Shown one piece after another: positions 19,085 to 28,984 of a stretch of 64,000 nt of DNA (position 1 is the first letter of the stretch; each line of letters begins with the position of its first letter). The translations under genes and the position numbers were made by a program. This stretch comes from Mesorhizobium loti (GTDB lineage Bacteria; Pseudomonadota; Alphaproteobacteria; Rhizobiales; Rhizobiaceae): positions 5,379,020 to 5,443,019 of the forward strand of contig AP017605.1 in assembly GCA_002356515.1 (NCBI GenBank), given 5' to 3'. The notes beneath the pieces are model-generated. The model made no database searches and was not told the origin of the DNA. It worked only from the letters and a program-made list of their open reading frames with translations.

Positions 19085-19587
19085 CTGCGTAAGCGAGCCC
19101 GAAGTCAGCGTAACCGAAAGCAGAAATCCTCCGTTGAGGACGAGACCTGAAATTGAGGAAACGAAATGTCTCATGCAACGCTTGGTCCTGCCGTCAACAA
19201 GGATGGCGAGGCCCTTTCCCGCCCGTTCGTCAAATGCCTCCTGCGGCTGATCCGTGCTCAGGATTTTCACGGCTCATGCCAACGGAAATCGGACACCGGG
19301 CTGCTGGCCGATTTCATCATCACCAAGGGACTGCGCCGGAATATCCAATCATTGGCAATCCGGATTCGGACGCGCTGTGGAGGCGCGACATGTTTTAGAC
19401 CGTAGTGGAGCTTGCGATCGAGGAGCGCTCAGGCGTGACATAAGTCAACAACAGAAATCAAACCGACCTCTGTCGAGACGTCTACCGGTTCGGCTTCGCG
19501 AATCCCAGACAACTCGCGGATACCGGCGCGAGACTGGTCGGCGATGCGACTTCAGCTATTGCCTATCCCGACGTGGCGCGGGCGTGA
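19085..19587 (+). pseudogene. Decayed nifX tail and DUF269 gene (second copy)
   Basis: Bases 19085-19150 are a frameshifted copy of the nifX 3' end. From ATG 19166 a diverged copy of the DUF269 gene at 2937 begins (SRPFVKCLLRLIRAQDFHGSC, then LLADFIITKGLRRN), shifts frame near 19345 and ends around 19587 (AYPDVARA-like). Similarity to 2890-3440 is plain at DNA level, e.g. CCGTTCGTCAAATGCCTCC. The copy cannot make a full product, but the downstream DUF683 and fdxB genes are intact. Confidence 0.85.
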
Positions 19588-19612
19588 AGAAACCCATTTT
19601 CGAGGAAGGATC

Positions 19613-19816
19613 ATGTCAAACCTGGATGAGATGGCGAAGAAAGTCCGAAAGCTTCAACTGCGCGCGGCAATTGCCAAGACGAACTTGCGCGACCTTGCCG
19701 AGGGTCTCCCGGTCAAATGGATTGAGATAGAGGAAGTCGCCGAGAAAACGCATGCCGTTTATGCCGAGTTGGATGGTGCCAGGAGAGAGCTTGCCAAAAT
19801 GAAGACTTTGCGATGA
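19613..19816 (+). CDS. Small nif-associated protein, DUF683 (CCE_0567 family)
   Basis: 67 residues, a normal length. It is a short two-helix protein (MSNLDEMAKKVRKLQLRAAI and later LPVKWIEIEEVAEKTHAVYAEL), usually found between the DUF269 gene and fdxB; a related cyanobacterial protein was described as metal-binding. The ATG follows GAGGAAGG and the stop overlaps the fdxB start by ATGA. In the first nif copy at 3441 only the start codon region of this gene survives. Role in nitrogenase assembly inferred from position. Confidence 0.85.
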   Translation: MSNLDEMAKKVRKLQLRAAIAKTNLRDLAEGLPVKWIEIEEVAEKTHAVYAELDGARRELAKMKTLR

Positions 19817-20130
19817 GGAGCACATTCATCAGCCGCGACGGCTCCATATGGGTGCCGGAATATCTGATCGCTATCGATGGCAAGATCTGTATCGGCTGCG
19901 GCCGCTGCTTCAAAGTCTGCTCGCGCGAGGTCATGCATCTTTACGGCGTCGATGACGCGGGTGAGATCCTTGGCGCCTGCGACGCCGATGACGACGATTT
20001 CGATGGTGAGCTCAATCGCATGATCATGGTTGTCGACCATGCCGGCCGCTGCATTGGCTGCGGAGCCTGCGGCCGCGTCTGCCCAAAGAACTGCCAGACC
20101 CATCTTGCGGCCGACCAGGTCGCAGCATGA
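19813..20130 (+). CDS. fdxB: Ferredoxin III, nif-specific (2x[4Fe-4S])
   Basis: 105 residues. There are two cluster motifs: CIGCGRCFKVC in the first half and CIGCGACGRVCPKNC near the end. The N-terminus RDGSIWVPEYLIAID is typical of nif-specific ferredoxin III, which donates electrons to nitrogenase or its maturation. It overlaps the DUF683 gene by ATGA and the nearest promoter is the NifA/sigma-54 module at 18.5 kb. This is the only intact nif ferredoxin in the window. Confidence 0.93.
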   Translation: MRSTFISRDGSIWVPEYLIAIDGKICIGCGRCFKVCSREVMHLYGVDDAGEILGACDADDDDFDGELNRMIMVVDHAGRCIGCGACGRVCPKNCQTHLAADQVAA

Positions 20131-20167
20131 GCTGCATGATTTGACGAGACAAAATCAGGAGGACGGC

Positions 20168-20482
20168 ATGCGCTTCATCATCTTTTGTCGGCTCCTCGGG
20201 CTGGTCCTGTGCGGCAACGCTGTGACGGTTTACTTCGCCTCGCATTCGTTCCGTCTAGCAGTCGTCACGACGCTGGGCTGTTCGCTACTTCTTCAGCTGG
20301 GCTATTTCGCAAGTGTGCTTTTTCTGATTTGGCGATCCAGCTGCGCTGGCAAAGCCGGGCAAGAAGCTGAGCTTGTCGATAGGTCCCAGGAAGTTCGGTC
20401 GAGCGACGATGAGCATTGGAATGAAACTCAAGATGTGCCACGGCGCAATCAAACGCTCGGCATATCGCTGCTCCTCCCTTGA
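20168..20482 (+). CDS. Exopolysaccharide production repressor-like small membrane protein (ExoX/PsiA type)
   Basis: 104 residues from an ATG behind AGGAGGAC. There are two membrane segments, about residues 3-25 (IIFCRLLGLVLCGNAVTVYF) and 32-56 (LAVVTTLGCSLLLQLGYFASVLFLIW), then a charged tail. The pattern and the LGYFASVLFLIWRS block match rhizobial repressors of exopolysaccharide synthesis. It lies 38 bases after fdxB on the same strand, so it may be co-expressed with nif genes and turn polysaccharide production down in bacteroids. The family assignment is by recognition of a short protein. Confidence 0.7.
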   Translation: MRFIIFCRLLGLVLCGNAVTVYFASHSFRLAVVTTLGCSLLLQLGYFASVLFLIWRSSCAGKAGQEAELVDRSQEVRSSDDEHWNETQDVPRRNQTLGISLLLP

Positions 20483-20484
20483 GC

Positions 20485-22215
20485 GCCGTAACAAGATCAG
20501 AGCTCAGATTCATCCCTTTGTTGAAGTTTGATTATTCAGGCCAGGTTCCCTGGTAAGGTCGAAGGCGACGGCATTCTCATCGTTCTACCGTCCAGGGGAA
20601 TGCAGTTTCGGTTCTCCGGGCAATGGTAGTCGATCGCAGCGCGCGGCACGCGGGTTGCTTCATCTCGAAGGCGAACGAAGCGCCGGAAAACTTAACATGT
20701 GTGAAGGCGGCACATGTCCGGCTTCGCCACAGCCGTATGATGAGCTTCAAGAACCGCGCCTGACGCGCCCACCGCCCAAACAATCCGCACTCGCCGGGCT
20801 GCGCAACCCGACCAGCTCCGCCCGGCGAGCGCTCCTCGTCGCGCTTATGCAAGCGGAGGCAATAAGTGGACGCCGATCTGGAGTGCGGCCCTGTGGACAG
20901 ATATCAGGCTGCTGATTTGCCAGTCTGCCGGATGTGTTGATCCTCGAACTGCTGTCCGCATCCTCGGCGACATCGCCGTATCGCCGCTCGAGCTCTTGGC
21001 ATTGCCATGTCGTGCGACGGGCCTGCTGTCGTCCGCTGCCGCGCGGATATCTCGCACCCTATTTACCTCCGTGCCGAGGCGACCTGGCCCGCGATGTTTT
21101 CGAAGCACCGCCTGAGGGCGCTCGAGTGCCTCAATGAACTAAGTCTGGGCCAAAGCCGGAAAACGCGTCTAACCTTCGTTCTTCGTGGGCTCGACGGCTC
21201 ACTTGCTGGGGCGTCACATCGCGAGGTCGCCGAAGGGCTGATTGGCCTACGGCGCGGCCATGCCGATTGTGGCGATCCTCGCGATCATCTGCCCGCCACA
21301 TTCGCCGCGCCGTCTCTCGTGGCCGCGCCCTCTGCATTGAAGGTAAACATACGCCCTGTCCGTCAGCCTGCGAACAGTTCGGAGCTAAAACCCGGTCACC
21401 ACCAGTTCGCCAGGTCGAAATGGCATCGAACGGCCTGGTGAGTGCGCTCTGGTTAAGGTGTAGGTCGATGCCGAGAGGCCTCGTTCGGCATTGTCCGATA
21501 GCCGACAATGTCTGGTACGCAACGTGGAGGAAGCTGACTCTCGGGTGTTTCTTAAATGCTTTTTGGCTTGGCACGGTACATGCTCGTTATTGCGCAAACG
21601 CACGGACTGAGTGGTCCCACCGCCACGAAAGTCGCTAGCTTACGCCACCTCCCAAGGCGAACCCGGCCCGGCAGGGAGGTCCGTCTCTGCCGGGCATGCC
21701 TTTTCAGACGATTCGCGTACAGAACTTCAAATTGGGCGGCGCAATGTCCGACTGAAGAGGATTGCGTCGAATGGAAAATGAAGGCCGTTTCGAGGCTCTC
21801 CGACGCATGGCCGGAGCGAGAAGGGAGTGGTGGCCATGCGGGAGGGTTCACGCTCAGCGTGTTGTGTCGGCTTTGTCGGTTCGACGACACAGCCTTGGTT
21901 GGCCGGCGTCTTGGACGTTTCGTCTAAGCCACTGAAGACAAACATACTATTCCTTCCCTGGCGCCGTCATCTAGATCGGCATGAATTTTGCTCGATTCCG
22001 TTGAGAGGGCGGGAGCTGCTTGCCAGGGAAGAGCGAAGAGATGGCTCGGCAAAATTGAAGGACGGGAGATCACAGATTTGTTGCGAATGAACACGTTGGC
22101 CGCTGGCGGCCATGCGTCTGCGGCTAGAGCCTCCGTGGGGTTTGAAGATGCGGCGAGGGACTGCAGTACGCGTGTCGATCACATGATTTGCTGGCGGCTC
22201 CAACAAGGGGCGTTG
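20485..22215. other. Long gene-poor stretch
   Basis: About 1.7 kb without a convincing gene. Open frames on both strands have random-looking composition. Bases 20736-20835 form a diverged direct repeat of 26356-26452 (TTCAAGAACCGCGCCTGA, then CGCTCGCCGGGCT-type blocks). A strong hairpin lies at 21666-21695. The rest looks like decayed DNA. Confidence 0.45.
21666..21695. terminator. GC-rich hairpin, possible terminator
   Basis: GCCCGGCAG and CTGCCGGGC pair as a perfect 9-base stem, extendable by three further pairs including a wobble, around the loop GGTCCG. On the plus strand ATGCCTTTTC follows, a weak T-run. No gene is clearly attached to it. Confidence 0.4.
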
Positions 22216-22218
22216 CAG

Positions 22219-22779
22219 ATGTGCATACGGTTGGCGAGTTACGTCCTGTTCGTGATGACATTCTTCGTCAGCACTATGATTGCGAACGGACAGGAGACCA
22301 GCCTTGTCGGCATTTCCCAGGGTTCGGAGCTAACCGCGGCGGCCAACCATCTGGGACAAGGCGGATACGAGCTGTCGGGTGGTACCAACGTGTCTTTCGA
22401 CAAGTGGTACCATAGCAAATGGATCGACATGCGATTTGAAATGTTGACGCAGCTCTCGGATGATTTCGGTCTCCTGTGGGGCGCGAGCACCGGCCAACAT
22501 GCCGAGAAGGTCCGAATCGACCCAGGTGTGAAACTCGGCTTTATTCTGCAAAAGCGACCGACGCCGTCCACGACGCTTTCTCTCACCGTCAGTTCGATTT
22601 TGGGCGGGAACCTGACGGAACGACCTTGCACGGCTGACTATGGCGCCGTCGGCGGCTTCCAGACAGTGAATTGCCGTCTGGCCGCGTCGCAACTCCGGCC
22701 TGCGGACACGTTGAAATATATGGCAAACATCAATCCAAGCCGATTGAAACTCGATCTTCGGTTCAGGGGTGAATTCTAG
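22219..22779 (+). CDS. Secreted hypothetical protein, possible outer-membrane or periplasmic
   Basis: 186 residues from ATG 22219 (the frame is open further upstream without content). An N-terminal signal peptide is clear: LASYVLFVMTFFVSTMIANG, followed by QE. The mature part has alternating polar and hydrophobic stretches (YELSGGTNVSFDKWY, KLGFILQKRPTPSTTLSLTVSS, RLKLDLRFRGEF), ends in Phe like outer-membrane beta-strands, and has two cysteines. I do not recognise the family. It lies 64 bases before a secreted subtilase, suggesting a two-gene unit. Confidence 0.65.
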   Translation: MCIRLASYVLFVMTFFVSTMIANGQETSLVGISQGSELTAAANHLGQGGYELSGGTNVSFDKWYHSKWIDMRFEMLTQLSDDFGLLWGASTGQHAEKVRIDPGVKLGFILQKRPTPSTTLSLTVSSILGGNLTERPCTADYGAVGGFQTVNCRLAASQLRPADTLKYMANINPSRLKLDLRFRGEF

Positions 22780-22843
22780 AGATAGTGAAAGGCATAGGCG
22801 GTACATTTCGTTGATGAAGAACAATCCAGACAGGAAGTTTATT

Positions 22844-23803
22844 ATGCACAAAACACAATTGTTCCCGGTAGGACTCGTTGCCGGTCTTTTCATGTGCCTG
22901 CTGACGGCACCCGGTTTTGCTGGTGATCTCGATGCGCGGGTCAGCGGTAAAGGAACGACCGGAACGCCAACCACGGAAAGCAGTAGCTCGGGCTGCCCAC
23001 AAAATGCCGACGGGACCTTATGCTGGATGAGCCCGGATATTGGTGAAGCATGGGCATCGGGCTATACCGGTTCCGGCGTATCGGTGACTGTCGCAGACGA
23101 CTTCACAGGTGAAATGGATGAGTTTGGGGATCTCGGCTACGGCCCCCAATGGCGGCAACATGGGCAGTGGATCGCTCAAGCAGCTGGCATGGTGGCGCCT
23201 GGCGCAAAGATAGTCGAGCTTGACTATTTGGAAGCAGTTCCGCTGACGCTGGAGGAGGGGCTCAATGTCATTAATCTGAGCTATGCCCTTGAAAACCCAG
23301 TGAGCGGGTACCGGCTCGAGCAGTCGATTGTCGATGCGGCCCGGGCGGGTGCCGCGGTCTTCACAAAGGCAGCCGGAAACAAATCCGTAGCGGTAGGTAC
23401 CCCGGCCGAAGGGGATATTGATTTCCTAGCTCTTGAGCTGACTGGGACGCAATCGACAATCTTTGTGGGTGCGCTCGAGCATAATGGCACTCCCGAAAAC
23501 AAGGCGAAGCACGCCTCCTATTCGAATTACGCCGGTTCAGATTCGGAGGTGCAGAACCACTTCCTCACGGTGGGGGTCGATAGCGACAAGATTGGGCTAT
23601 CCGGAACGTCTTTCGCGGCACCTGTTGTGGCTGGCTATGCCGCCATCCTTGGCAGCAAGTTCACGTCCGCAACACCGACACAAATCAATAATCAGCTGCT
23701 GGATACAGCCAGGACCGACACGCTCGTCAACTATGACGCGGCGACTTACGGCCGCGGCGAGGCCAGCCTTTCGAGGGCATTGGCACCCGTTTCGATCAGG
23801 TAG
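22844..23803 (+). CDS. Secreted subtilisin-like serine protease (S8 family)
   Basis: 319 residues from the ATG at 22844 after AGGAAG. Signal peptide MHKTQLFPVGLVAGLFMCLL ends near APGFAG. The catalytic triad is visible: Asp85/86 (VTVADDFTG), His106 (RQHGQWIAQAAGMVAPGA) and Ser256 (GLSGTSFAAPVVAGYAA), with the oxyanion Asn179 (AAGNK). It is short for an autotransporter: no beta-barrel follows, so it should be released to the periplasm or exported with help. The preceding secreted protein could be its inhibitor, chaperone or anchor. An alternative ATG at 22814 would lengthen the N-terminus by 10 residues. Confidence 0.88.
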   Translation: MHKTQLFPVGLVAGLFMCLLTAPGFAGDLDARVSGKGTTGTPTTESSSSGCPQNADGTLCWMSPDIGEAWASGYTGSGVSVTVADDFTGEMDEFGDLGYGPQWRQHGQWIAQAAGMVAPGAKIVELDYLEAVPLTLEEGLNVINLSYALENPVSGYRLEQSIVDAARAGAAVFTKAAGNKSVAVGTPAEGDIDFLALELTGTQSTIFVGALEHNGTPENKAKHASYSNYAGSDSEVQNHFLTVGVDSDKIGLSGTSFAAPVVAGYAAILGSKFTSATPTQINNQLLDTARTDTLVNYDAATYGRGEASLSRALAPVSIR

Positions 23804-23809
23804 ACGAGT

Positions 23810-24200
23810 ACTTCGATCGAGCAGCTGAAACTTCTGTGAGGCGTTGAGCGCCACAAAAATCGCCTCGCAGAATTCGGCTCGGCAACTGTGCGGTTCTGCC
23901 GATCCAAGCGCAAACAAGAGCCACTGCGTTTTTATCGAAGTCTGTTGGTTTGGCGGTCTAGCTGCGCTCGCAAAGCTGGCAAAAACACAGATGCCGACCG
24001 CGTGTCGTCGTAGGTTTCCTAGGCGATGGTCGCCTCATCGCAGCATGCCGACATGTGGATCGCTTCGTTTCAGTCGCAAGGAAAGCGCTGGAAAATCCCC
24101 AAAGCTCTGATGGGTGGTCGGAGAGCGCGGCCGACCAATCCAAGCAGCGCTTATGGACGAGTTTTGCGTGGCTATTTCAGCTGAATGATCATCGCCGGAG
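23810..24200. promoter_or_regulatory. acdS upstream region
   Basis: About 390 bases before acdS. In M. loti this gene is under NifA control in nodules, but I find no exact TGT-N10-ACA site here. The best sigma-54 candidate, TGGACGAGTTTTGC at 24154-24167, is one base short between the GG and GC elements. Control is therefore not demonstrated from this sequence. Confidence 0.3.
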
Positions 24201-24205
24201 AGAAT

Positions 24206-25219
24206 ATGCTGGAAAAATTCGAACGTTACCCGCTCACCTTTGGACCCACACCCATTGAGAAGCTCGACCGGCTCGGCAAGCATCTGGGCGGCAAGGTGGA
24301 GATCTACGCCAAACGCGAGGACTGCAACTCCGGTCTCGCGTTCGGCGGAAACAAGCTCCGCAAGCTCGAATACATCATCCCCGACGCGATCGCGTCGGAT
24401 GCCGATACCCTGGTCACCGTCGGCGGCGTGCAGTCCAACCACACGCGGATGGTTGCAGCCGTTGCCGCCAAGATCGGCATGAAATGTCTCCTGGTTCACG
24501 AGAGCTGGGTCCCCCATGAGGATGCCGTCTACGACCGCGTCGGCAACATTCTCTTGAGCCGGATCATGGGAGCGGAAGTGCGTCTGGTCGACGATGGCTT
24601 TGACATCGGCATCCGGCACAGTTGGGAAAAAGCGCTCTATGAGGTCAAGGCAAGGGGCGGCAGGCCTTATGCGATACCGGCCGGGGCGTCTGTTCATCCG
24701 AATGGAGGCCTCGGCTATGTGGGGTTCGCGGAGGAAGTGCGCGCCCAGGAGGAACAGCTAGGGTTTGGCTTCGACTACATGGTCGTTTGCACGGTCACCG
24801 GTTCAACGCATGCCGGCATGCTCGTCGGATTCGCCAAGGACGGTCGACAGCGCAAGGTGATCGGTATCGATGCCTCTGCCACGCCTGCAAAAACCAAGGC
24901 GCAGGTGCTAAGCATTGCCCGACATACAGCGACCCTCGTCGAGCTCGGAACGGAACCTGTCGAGGATGACGTGGTGCTGCTCGAAGACTACGCGTACCCG
25001 CGGTACGGCATTCCATCCGAGGAAACCAAGGCGGCGATCCGTCTGTGTGCGCGGCTCGAGGGTATGATTACCGATCCCGTCTATGAGGGCAAATCGATGC
25101 AAGGGATGATTGACCTCATCCAAAAAGGCTTTTTTCCAGAGGGCTCGAGGATACTCTACGCGCATCTCGGCGGCGCGCCGGCCATCAACGGTTATGGCTA
25201 CACCTTTCGCAATGGCTGA
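24206..25219 (+). CDS. acdS: 1-aminocyclopropane-1-carboxylate (ACC) deaminase
   Basis: 337 residues from ATG 24206 after GGAGAG, the standard length. The enzyme is PLP-dependent and splits the ethylene precursor ACC to 2-oxobutyrate and ammonia, lowering host ethylene in nodules. The PLP lysine lies in [10 protein letters not shown]. The residues that separate true ACC deaminases from D-cysteine desulfhydrases, a Glu and a Leu (295 and 322 in the Pseudomonas enzyme), are present as Glu294 and Leu321. The last codons and flank recur as a remnant at about 10400-10565. Confidence 0.95.
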   Translation: MLEKFERYPLTFGPTPIEKLDRLGKHLGGKVEIYAKREDCNSGLAFGGNKLRKLEYIIPDAIASDADTLVTVGGVQSNHTRMVAAVAAKIGMKCLLVHESWVPHEDAVYDRVGNILLSRIMGAEVRLVDDGFDIGIRHSWEKALYEVKARGGRPYAIPAGASVHPNGGLGYVGFAEEVRAQEEQLGFGFDYMVVCTVTGSTHAGMLVGFAKDGRQRKVIGIDASATPAKTKAQVLSIARHTATLVELGTEPVEDDVVLLEDYAYPRYGIPSEETKAAIRLCARLEGMITDPVYEGKSMQGMIDLIQKGFFPEGSRILYAHLGGAPAINGYGYTFRNG

Positions 25220-25222
25220 TGC

Positions 25223-25820
25223 TCGACAGATTTCCACGTGCTGTGCCTGCCGTAACAGCGCTGCGCCAATTTTGTCCGAAGGCCTTTGGGAAACCGCAGT
25301 GGGCCGTTAACTGCCGCCACGAGGTGGGGTCGTGGCGCTGGATGCTTGCCAGTATTCGCCTCTGCTCAATTTGTGCTGGAGCCGCATAAGAAGGCAGCAG
25401 ACATGGCCGTTTAACGTTTTTTGCCATTCTGCGTGCGGCGATGATCGCCGCAAATTAAATAAATTGGAAACCACTGAAGATGTCGCGCAGGTGCGGAGGT
25501 ATCTACCTGATCAGGTATGGAAGCTGTGACCAAGCGTGCTCGAGCTGGTCGTCGTCGGCGAGCACATCGCCGCACACCCCCAGCGCGGCGGTGAACTGGG
25601 CCAGCCCGGGCGAGGGAAGAGGCGTCCCCCGCGAGCGTGAGAGCGGGCAGATCGGTATCGGGTCTAACGAGGGCTTGCCCATGTATCGCGAGCGTAGACG
25701 AGACCGTCGTCTTTTCGGCAATTTTGACCGAAACGGCGCGTTCAGCCGGCGCGCTTGCTTTCAGGCGGGTTCGTCCACCTGGCTCTTTGAGCACTACGTG
25801 CGGAGGGGGGTGGGGGCTAC
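25223..25820. other. Gene-poor flank of acdS
   Basis: About 600 bases. The first 100 are homologous to 10450-10565. The rest has only random-looking frames and no RNA gene. Confidence 0.35.
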
Positions 25821-25834
25821 GACGTAGCCGAGCC

Positions 25835-26130
25835 GCTCTATACCGAGGCGGCGCGCGCGAGGCGAGGCGACGATGAGGTCGAGTTTGTCCCCCGATCGCC
25901 TCTACGTAGCTCTAAGTGTCGACAGATCCATATCGGCCTGTTTCTCGATCCTCGAGACAGAGGGCTGCTTGATCTTAAAGGTCGAGGCAATCTCCCTGGG
26001 CTTCCCAGCCGCATGGCGCAGCTCTCCGAGGCTCTCGACCTCGTCCTTTAACTCTTCGAACGTGCGTCGACACGCTCCCGACGCTCCTCGGGGAGGGCGG
26101 CGATCACGTCATCAAGCTTGCGTTCCATCA
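25835..26130 (-). pseudogene. XRE-family antitoxin-like regulator, frameshifted
   Basis: The minus strand from about 26130 encodes MERKLDDVIAALPEERRERV, then ELKDEVESLGELRHAAGKPREIA, then FKIKQPSVSRIEKQADM and ATWRRSGDKLDLIV in shifted frames. This is the layout of a small XRE helix-turn-helix antitoxin (HigA-type). Indels in the helix-turn-helix region break the frame. No matching toxin gene is seen beside it. Confidence 0.7.
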
Positions 26131-26139
26131 CCTCTTCTC

Positions 26140-26950
26140 CTTCTTAGCCGCCGCCCGGCGGTTGAGATGCCCTTGACAGTCTTTGTCCAATGGCGTGCTG
26201 ATTGGCGGCCCGGAACGGGAAGTCGCATCTGGCCATTGCCATCGCCCGGGCGCTCATCCGGGACGGGCGCGGCCGCTTCTTCGACGGGACAACTACCGCA
26301 CTGCTCGATCCTCTCACGCATCGTTGCGAGATCACCGAAATCGGACATGAATCCTGGCGCTTCAAGAACCGCGCCTGATCACCACATCGCCCAAGACGAT
26401 CCGCGCTCGCCGGGCTTCGCAACCCGGACCAGCTCCGCCCAGCGAGCGCTAGACGCGATGCGCTGCAGCCAAGTTTTACCGGGATATTCGCTTCGGCATG
26501 TTGCATGATAGGACAAAGCAAGAGGGATACCCCCTCAAAAAAGCAAAACTGGGCTCATTATCGATGTAGAACCGCCAAAGTGCTCGATGGGTGGATTTGC
26601 AGAGCGCGATTGAAGGTAGCTGAGACGGTTTGTGCCGAGCTGGAACGGTCCGTGCAGTCCAAAATGCGTTCATCCGAAAATGTCATCACTTGGCAAAAAC
26701 GGCTGTTTGACCCGAATCTTTTATTTTGTAGCTGAGCGGAGTCAGATTGGTCGATGTCTGCAGCGTAATGGGTGTTGCAATCAACGATGCACAAATGGCG
26801 AGCAGCATCTGCCGGTCAACCCCTCAAGGGATTTGGCGGCCGAAGCACCCTTGAGGTGGTCAACGACTAGACCGGGATATCTATCACGCCGTCCATACCG
26901 TCGCGTCGCTGGTGTGATCTACATCCTTGCTTCCAGAAGAAGGGCAGGGA
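26140..26950. other. Gene-poor stretch with a repeat
   Basis: About 800 bases. Bases 26356-26452 repeat 20736-20835. Frames here look random; a short stretch at 26600-26630 resembles the tail of the toxin remnant described next (ARLKVAET), suggesting a small duplication. Confidence 0.35.
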
Positions 26951-26954
26951 CACG

Positions 26955-27262
26955 CGCAAGTGCGAAGTCGATCTCGTTACAGCGATTGAAGGTGGCCGAG
27001 ACGCACGATCGCGAAAACTATGGGAAAGGAACAAAGTCATGACTGAAGAATCAACGGCTAAATGACCACCGGCAACTTGTTTGCGGATTTGGGCTTTGAC
27101 AATTCCGAAGAGGAATTGCGGAAAGCCAAGCTCGCCCGCGAGATCCGCGCCGTCATTAACCGTCGGCGCCTAAATCAAGCCCAAACGGCTCGGTTGCTCG
27201 CTATGATGAAACAGCTCGACATATCTGCCATAGTCACGGGGCGAACAGCAAATTCTCTATAG
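26955..27262 (+). pseudogene. HigB/HigA-type toxin-antitoxin remnant
   Basis: Bases 26960-27040 read SISLQRLKVAETHDRENYGK, the end of a RelE/HigB-like toxin. The antitoxin start follows (ATG 27038, MTEESTAK), shifted one base against the body TTGNLFADLGFDNSEEELRKAKLAREI and RRRLNQAQTARLL. A second shift after the recognition helix replaces the rest of the helix-turn-helix by a short unrelated tail ending at 27262. A shorter start at 27062 is possible, but the DNA-binding half is lost. Confidence 0.65.
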
Positions 27263-27558
27263 ATCGCCCGGTGCGCTGCCTCGATCGACGCGCTTATAAG
27301 GTTGGCGCGCCACAAGCCGCGCAAATCGGCACGAACGCCGCAGAACCAGCCTAATCATTGGCGCAAGCGTGAGGTCCAGCTCTCGACAGAATCGTCTTCC
27401 TCGGGGATTTCCATCTCCTCGTCCTCCTGGCCTCTTTCGGTGGATACGAGGGTCATGAGTGCCGAACCGCCCTTGCGCCCAGTTTCCTCCCAGGAAGCGG
27501 TCGTCGCTTCGTAGCGGCACGGATGACCTTATCCGAACGACGATGGCTCTTCCGATTC

Positions 27559-28595
27559 TTAAGTCCAAATGCTCTCTGGCGTGAGGATCTCGAACGGAAC
27601 AATCTGCTGTTCGATTAGCCGCGTGTCCGTGCGTTCGATCATGCGCAGCATCACGTCGATGAGTTCTTCAGGCATCCTGTCGACGGGATGACACAAGGAA
27701 GCCGTAATCAAGCCTTCGCTCAATCCCTTGCGTGTCTCCGGCCCGATGTCGCGGCAGACGACCCGGATTTTGCACTGCTGCTCCGCAGCGAGCTCGCGCA
27801 TAGCACGCAGGACGCCGGAAATGCCGCCGCCATTGACAACGATGCCCCTGAGCTCCGGCTCCTCCGCTATCAGCCTGCGAACGACTGCATAGGCGTTATT
27901 CGGCGTCTCATGGGTCATGAGGGTTTCGCTGACGTGGAACTCGGGCGCGTAGTCGCGCATGTAGGAGCGAAAGCTCGCATCCAAGATGTCTTGGAACTGA
28001 TAACGATTGCTGCCGATGAGAGGAAAGACCTTGCCGGGCCGACCGGACGTCTGGCTGATAAACCATGCGGCGGTGCGGCCGGCCTTCCAGTTGTCGGTTC
28101 CCACAAAGCCGGCCCGGCTGGCGGCGGACAGGTCGGTCACGTAGGCGATCACCGGAACGCCCTTGATGCGCAACTCATCAATCGCCTGACCGACGAGCGG
28201 GTGATCGGCCGAGATTACAGCGATTGCATCGGCGCTTTCGCCTATCTTGAGCAGATTGGCAGCGACTGCTTCTGGGGAAGGGTCGTCCTCGAAGAGCACG
28301 TCTGGCTCAATAACCGCATCTGTGCGTCGCGCGCAGGCATCTAGAAGCGCCTCGGCCCAGATCTGACAGAGCGGCCGGTGCGATTGCTGCATGAGAAAGC
28401 TCAAGTGCCGATGCGGGAGAATGTCCCGCCTGCGTTCGTGCCGCGGCCCCGAACTGTGGAAGCCGATCTGCTGCGCTGCGCTCAAGATGAGGTCCGTCTG
28501 CGGTCGCAGTGTGCCAAATCCGTGCAATAGCTATTGACCGTGGAAACACTTACGCCCGCGGCTTTCGCCAGATCCGCGATCGTTGGCCTGTTCAT
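27559..28595 (-). pseudogene. LacI-family transcriptional regulator, single frameshift
   Basis: From ATG 28595 the minus strand reads MNRPTIADLAKAAGVSVSTV, a perfect LacI helix-turn-helix, then shifts frame at about 28530. The new frame runs without breaks from LHGFGTLRPQT to ESIWT at 27559, covering the whole sugar-binding domain (DAIAVISADHPLVGQAIDEL, GFVGTDNWKAGRTAAWF). One indel separates it from a normal regulator of about 345 residues. It is either a recent pseudogene or a sequencing error. It probably controlled sugar or cyclitol use; no such operon is adjacent. Confidence 0.8.
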
Positions 28596-28599
28596 TGGC

Positions 28600-28980
28600 C
28601 CCTCCCATATGCAATTCGTGAATGACGTCTTCCAAGTGCAAATGCCATGTCAGTGGCGAAAGGGGCCTAGGTCTCCGGATCCTTCGAGGAGGGGCCTGAC
28701 ATGTTGCAAGAAACCTTCGCACCGCCTGACGCCGAACAGGCCAGATTGTCGCCCGCAGCCGCCCGTTTTCCTCGAGCCACGCGCGCAGCGGCTGTGCGAT
28801 CCGAAGCCGCTCGGCGCGCGGCAACGCGAACGCGCCAATCTGGCTGACCTCAACGGACAGCGCTTTCGGGACCTCAACAACACTTTCGCCATCCTGATGC
28901 ATAGGGATGGCTTTACCCCGGCGCTTGATGCGGCGCGCATCCTTCATGACGGCAACCGCCTTTTGGATTCGACAGCACAT
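28600..28980. other. Unassigned decayed stretch
   Basis: The minus strand has a protein-like segment (ALSVEVSQIGAFALPRAERL and RIAQPLRAWLEENGRLRATI) with reasonable codon pattern, but I cannot name a family and its ends are not defined. A short related motif, VRRFLAT, recurs near 42470. Confidence 0.35.
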
Positions 28981-28984
28981 GAGA

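Noticed and set aside
23810..24200. A NifA/sigma-54 promoter for acdS
   Set aside because: No TGT-N10-ACA site was found and the best -24/-12 candidate (24154-24167) has wrong spacing by one base.
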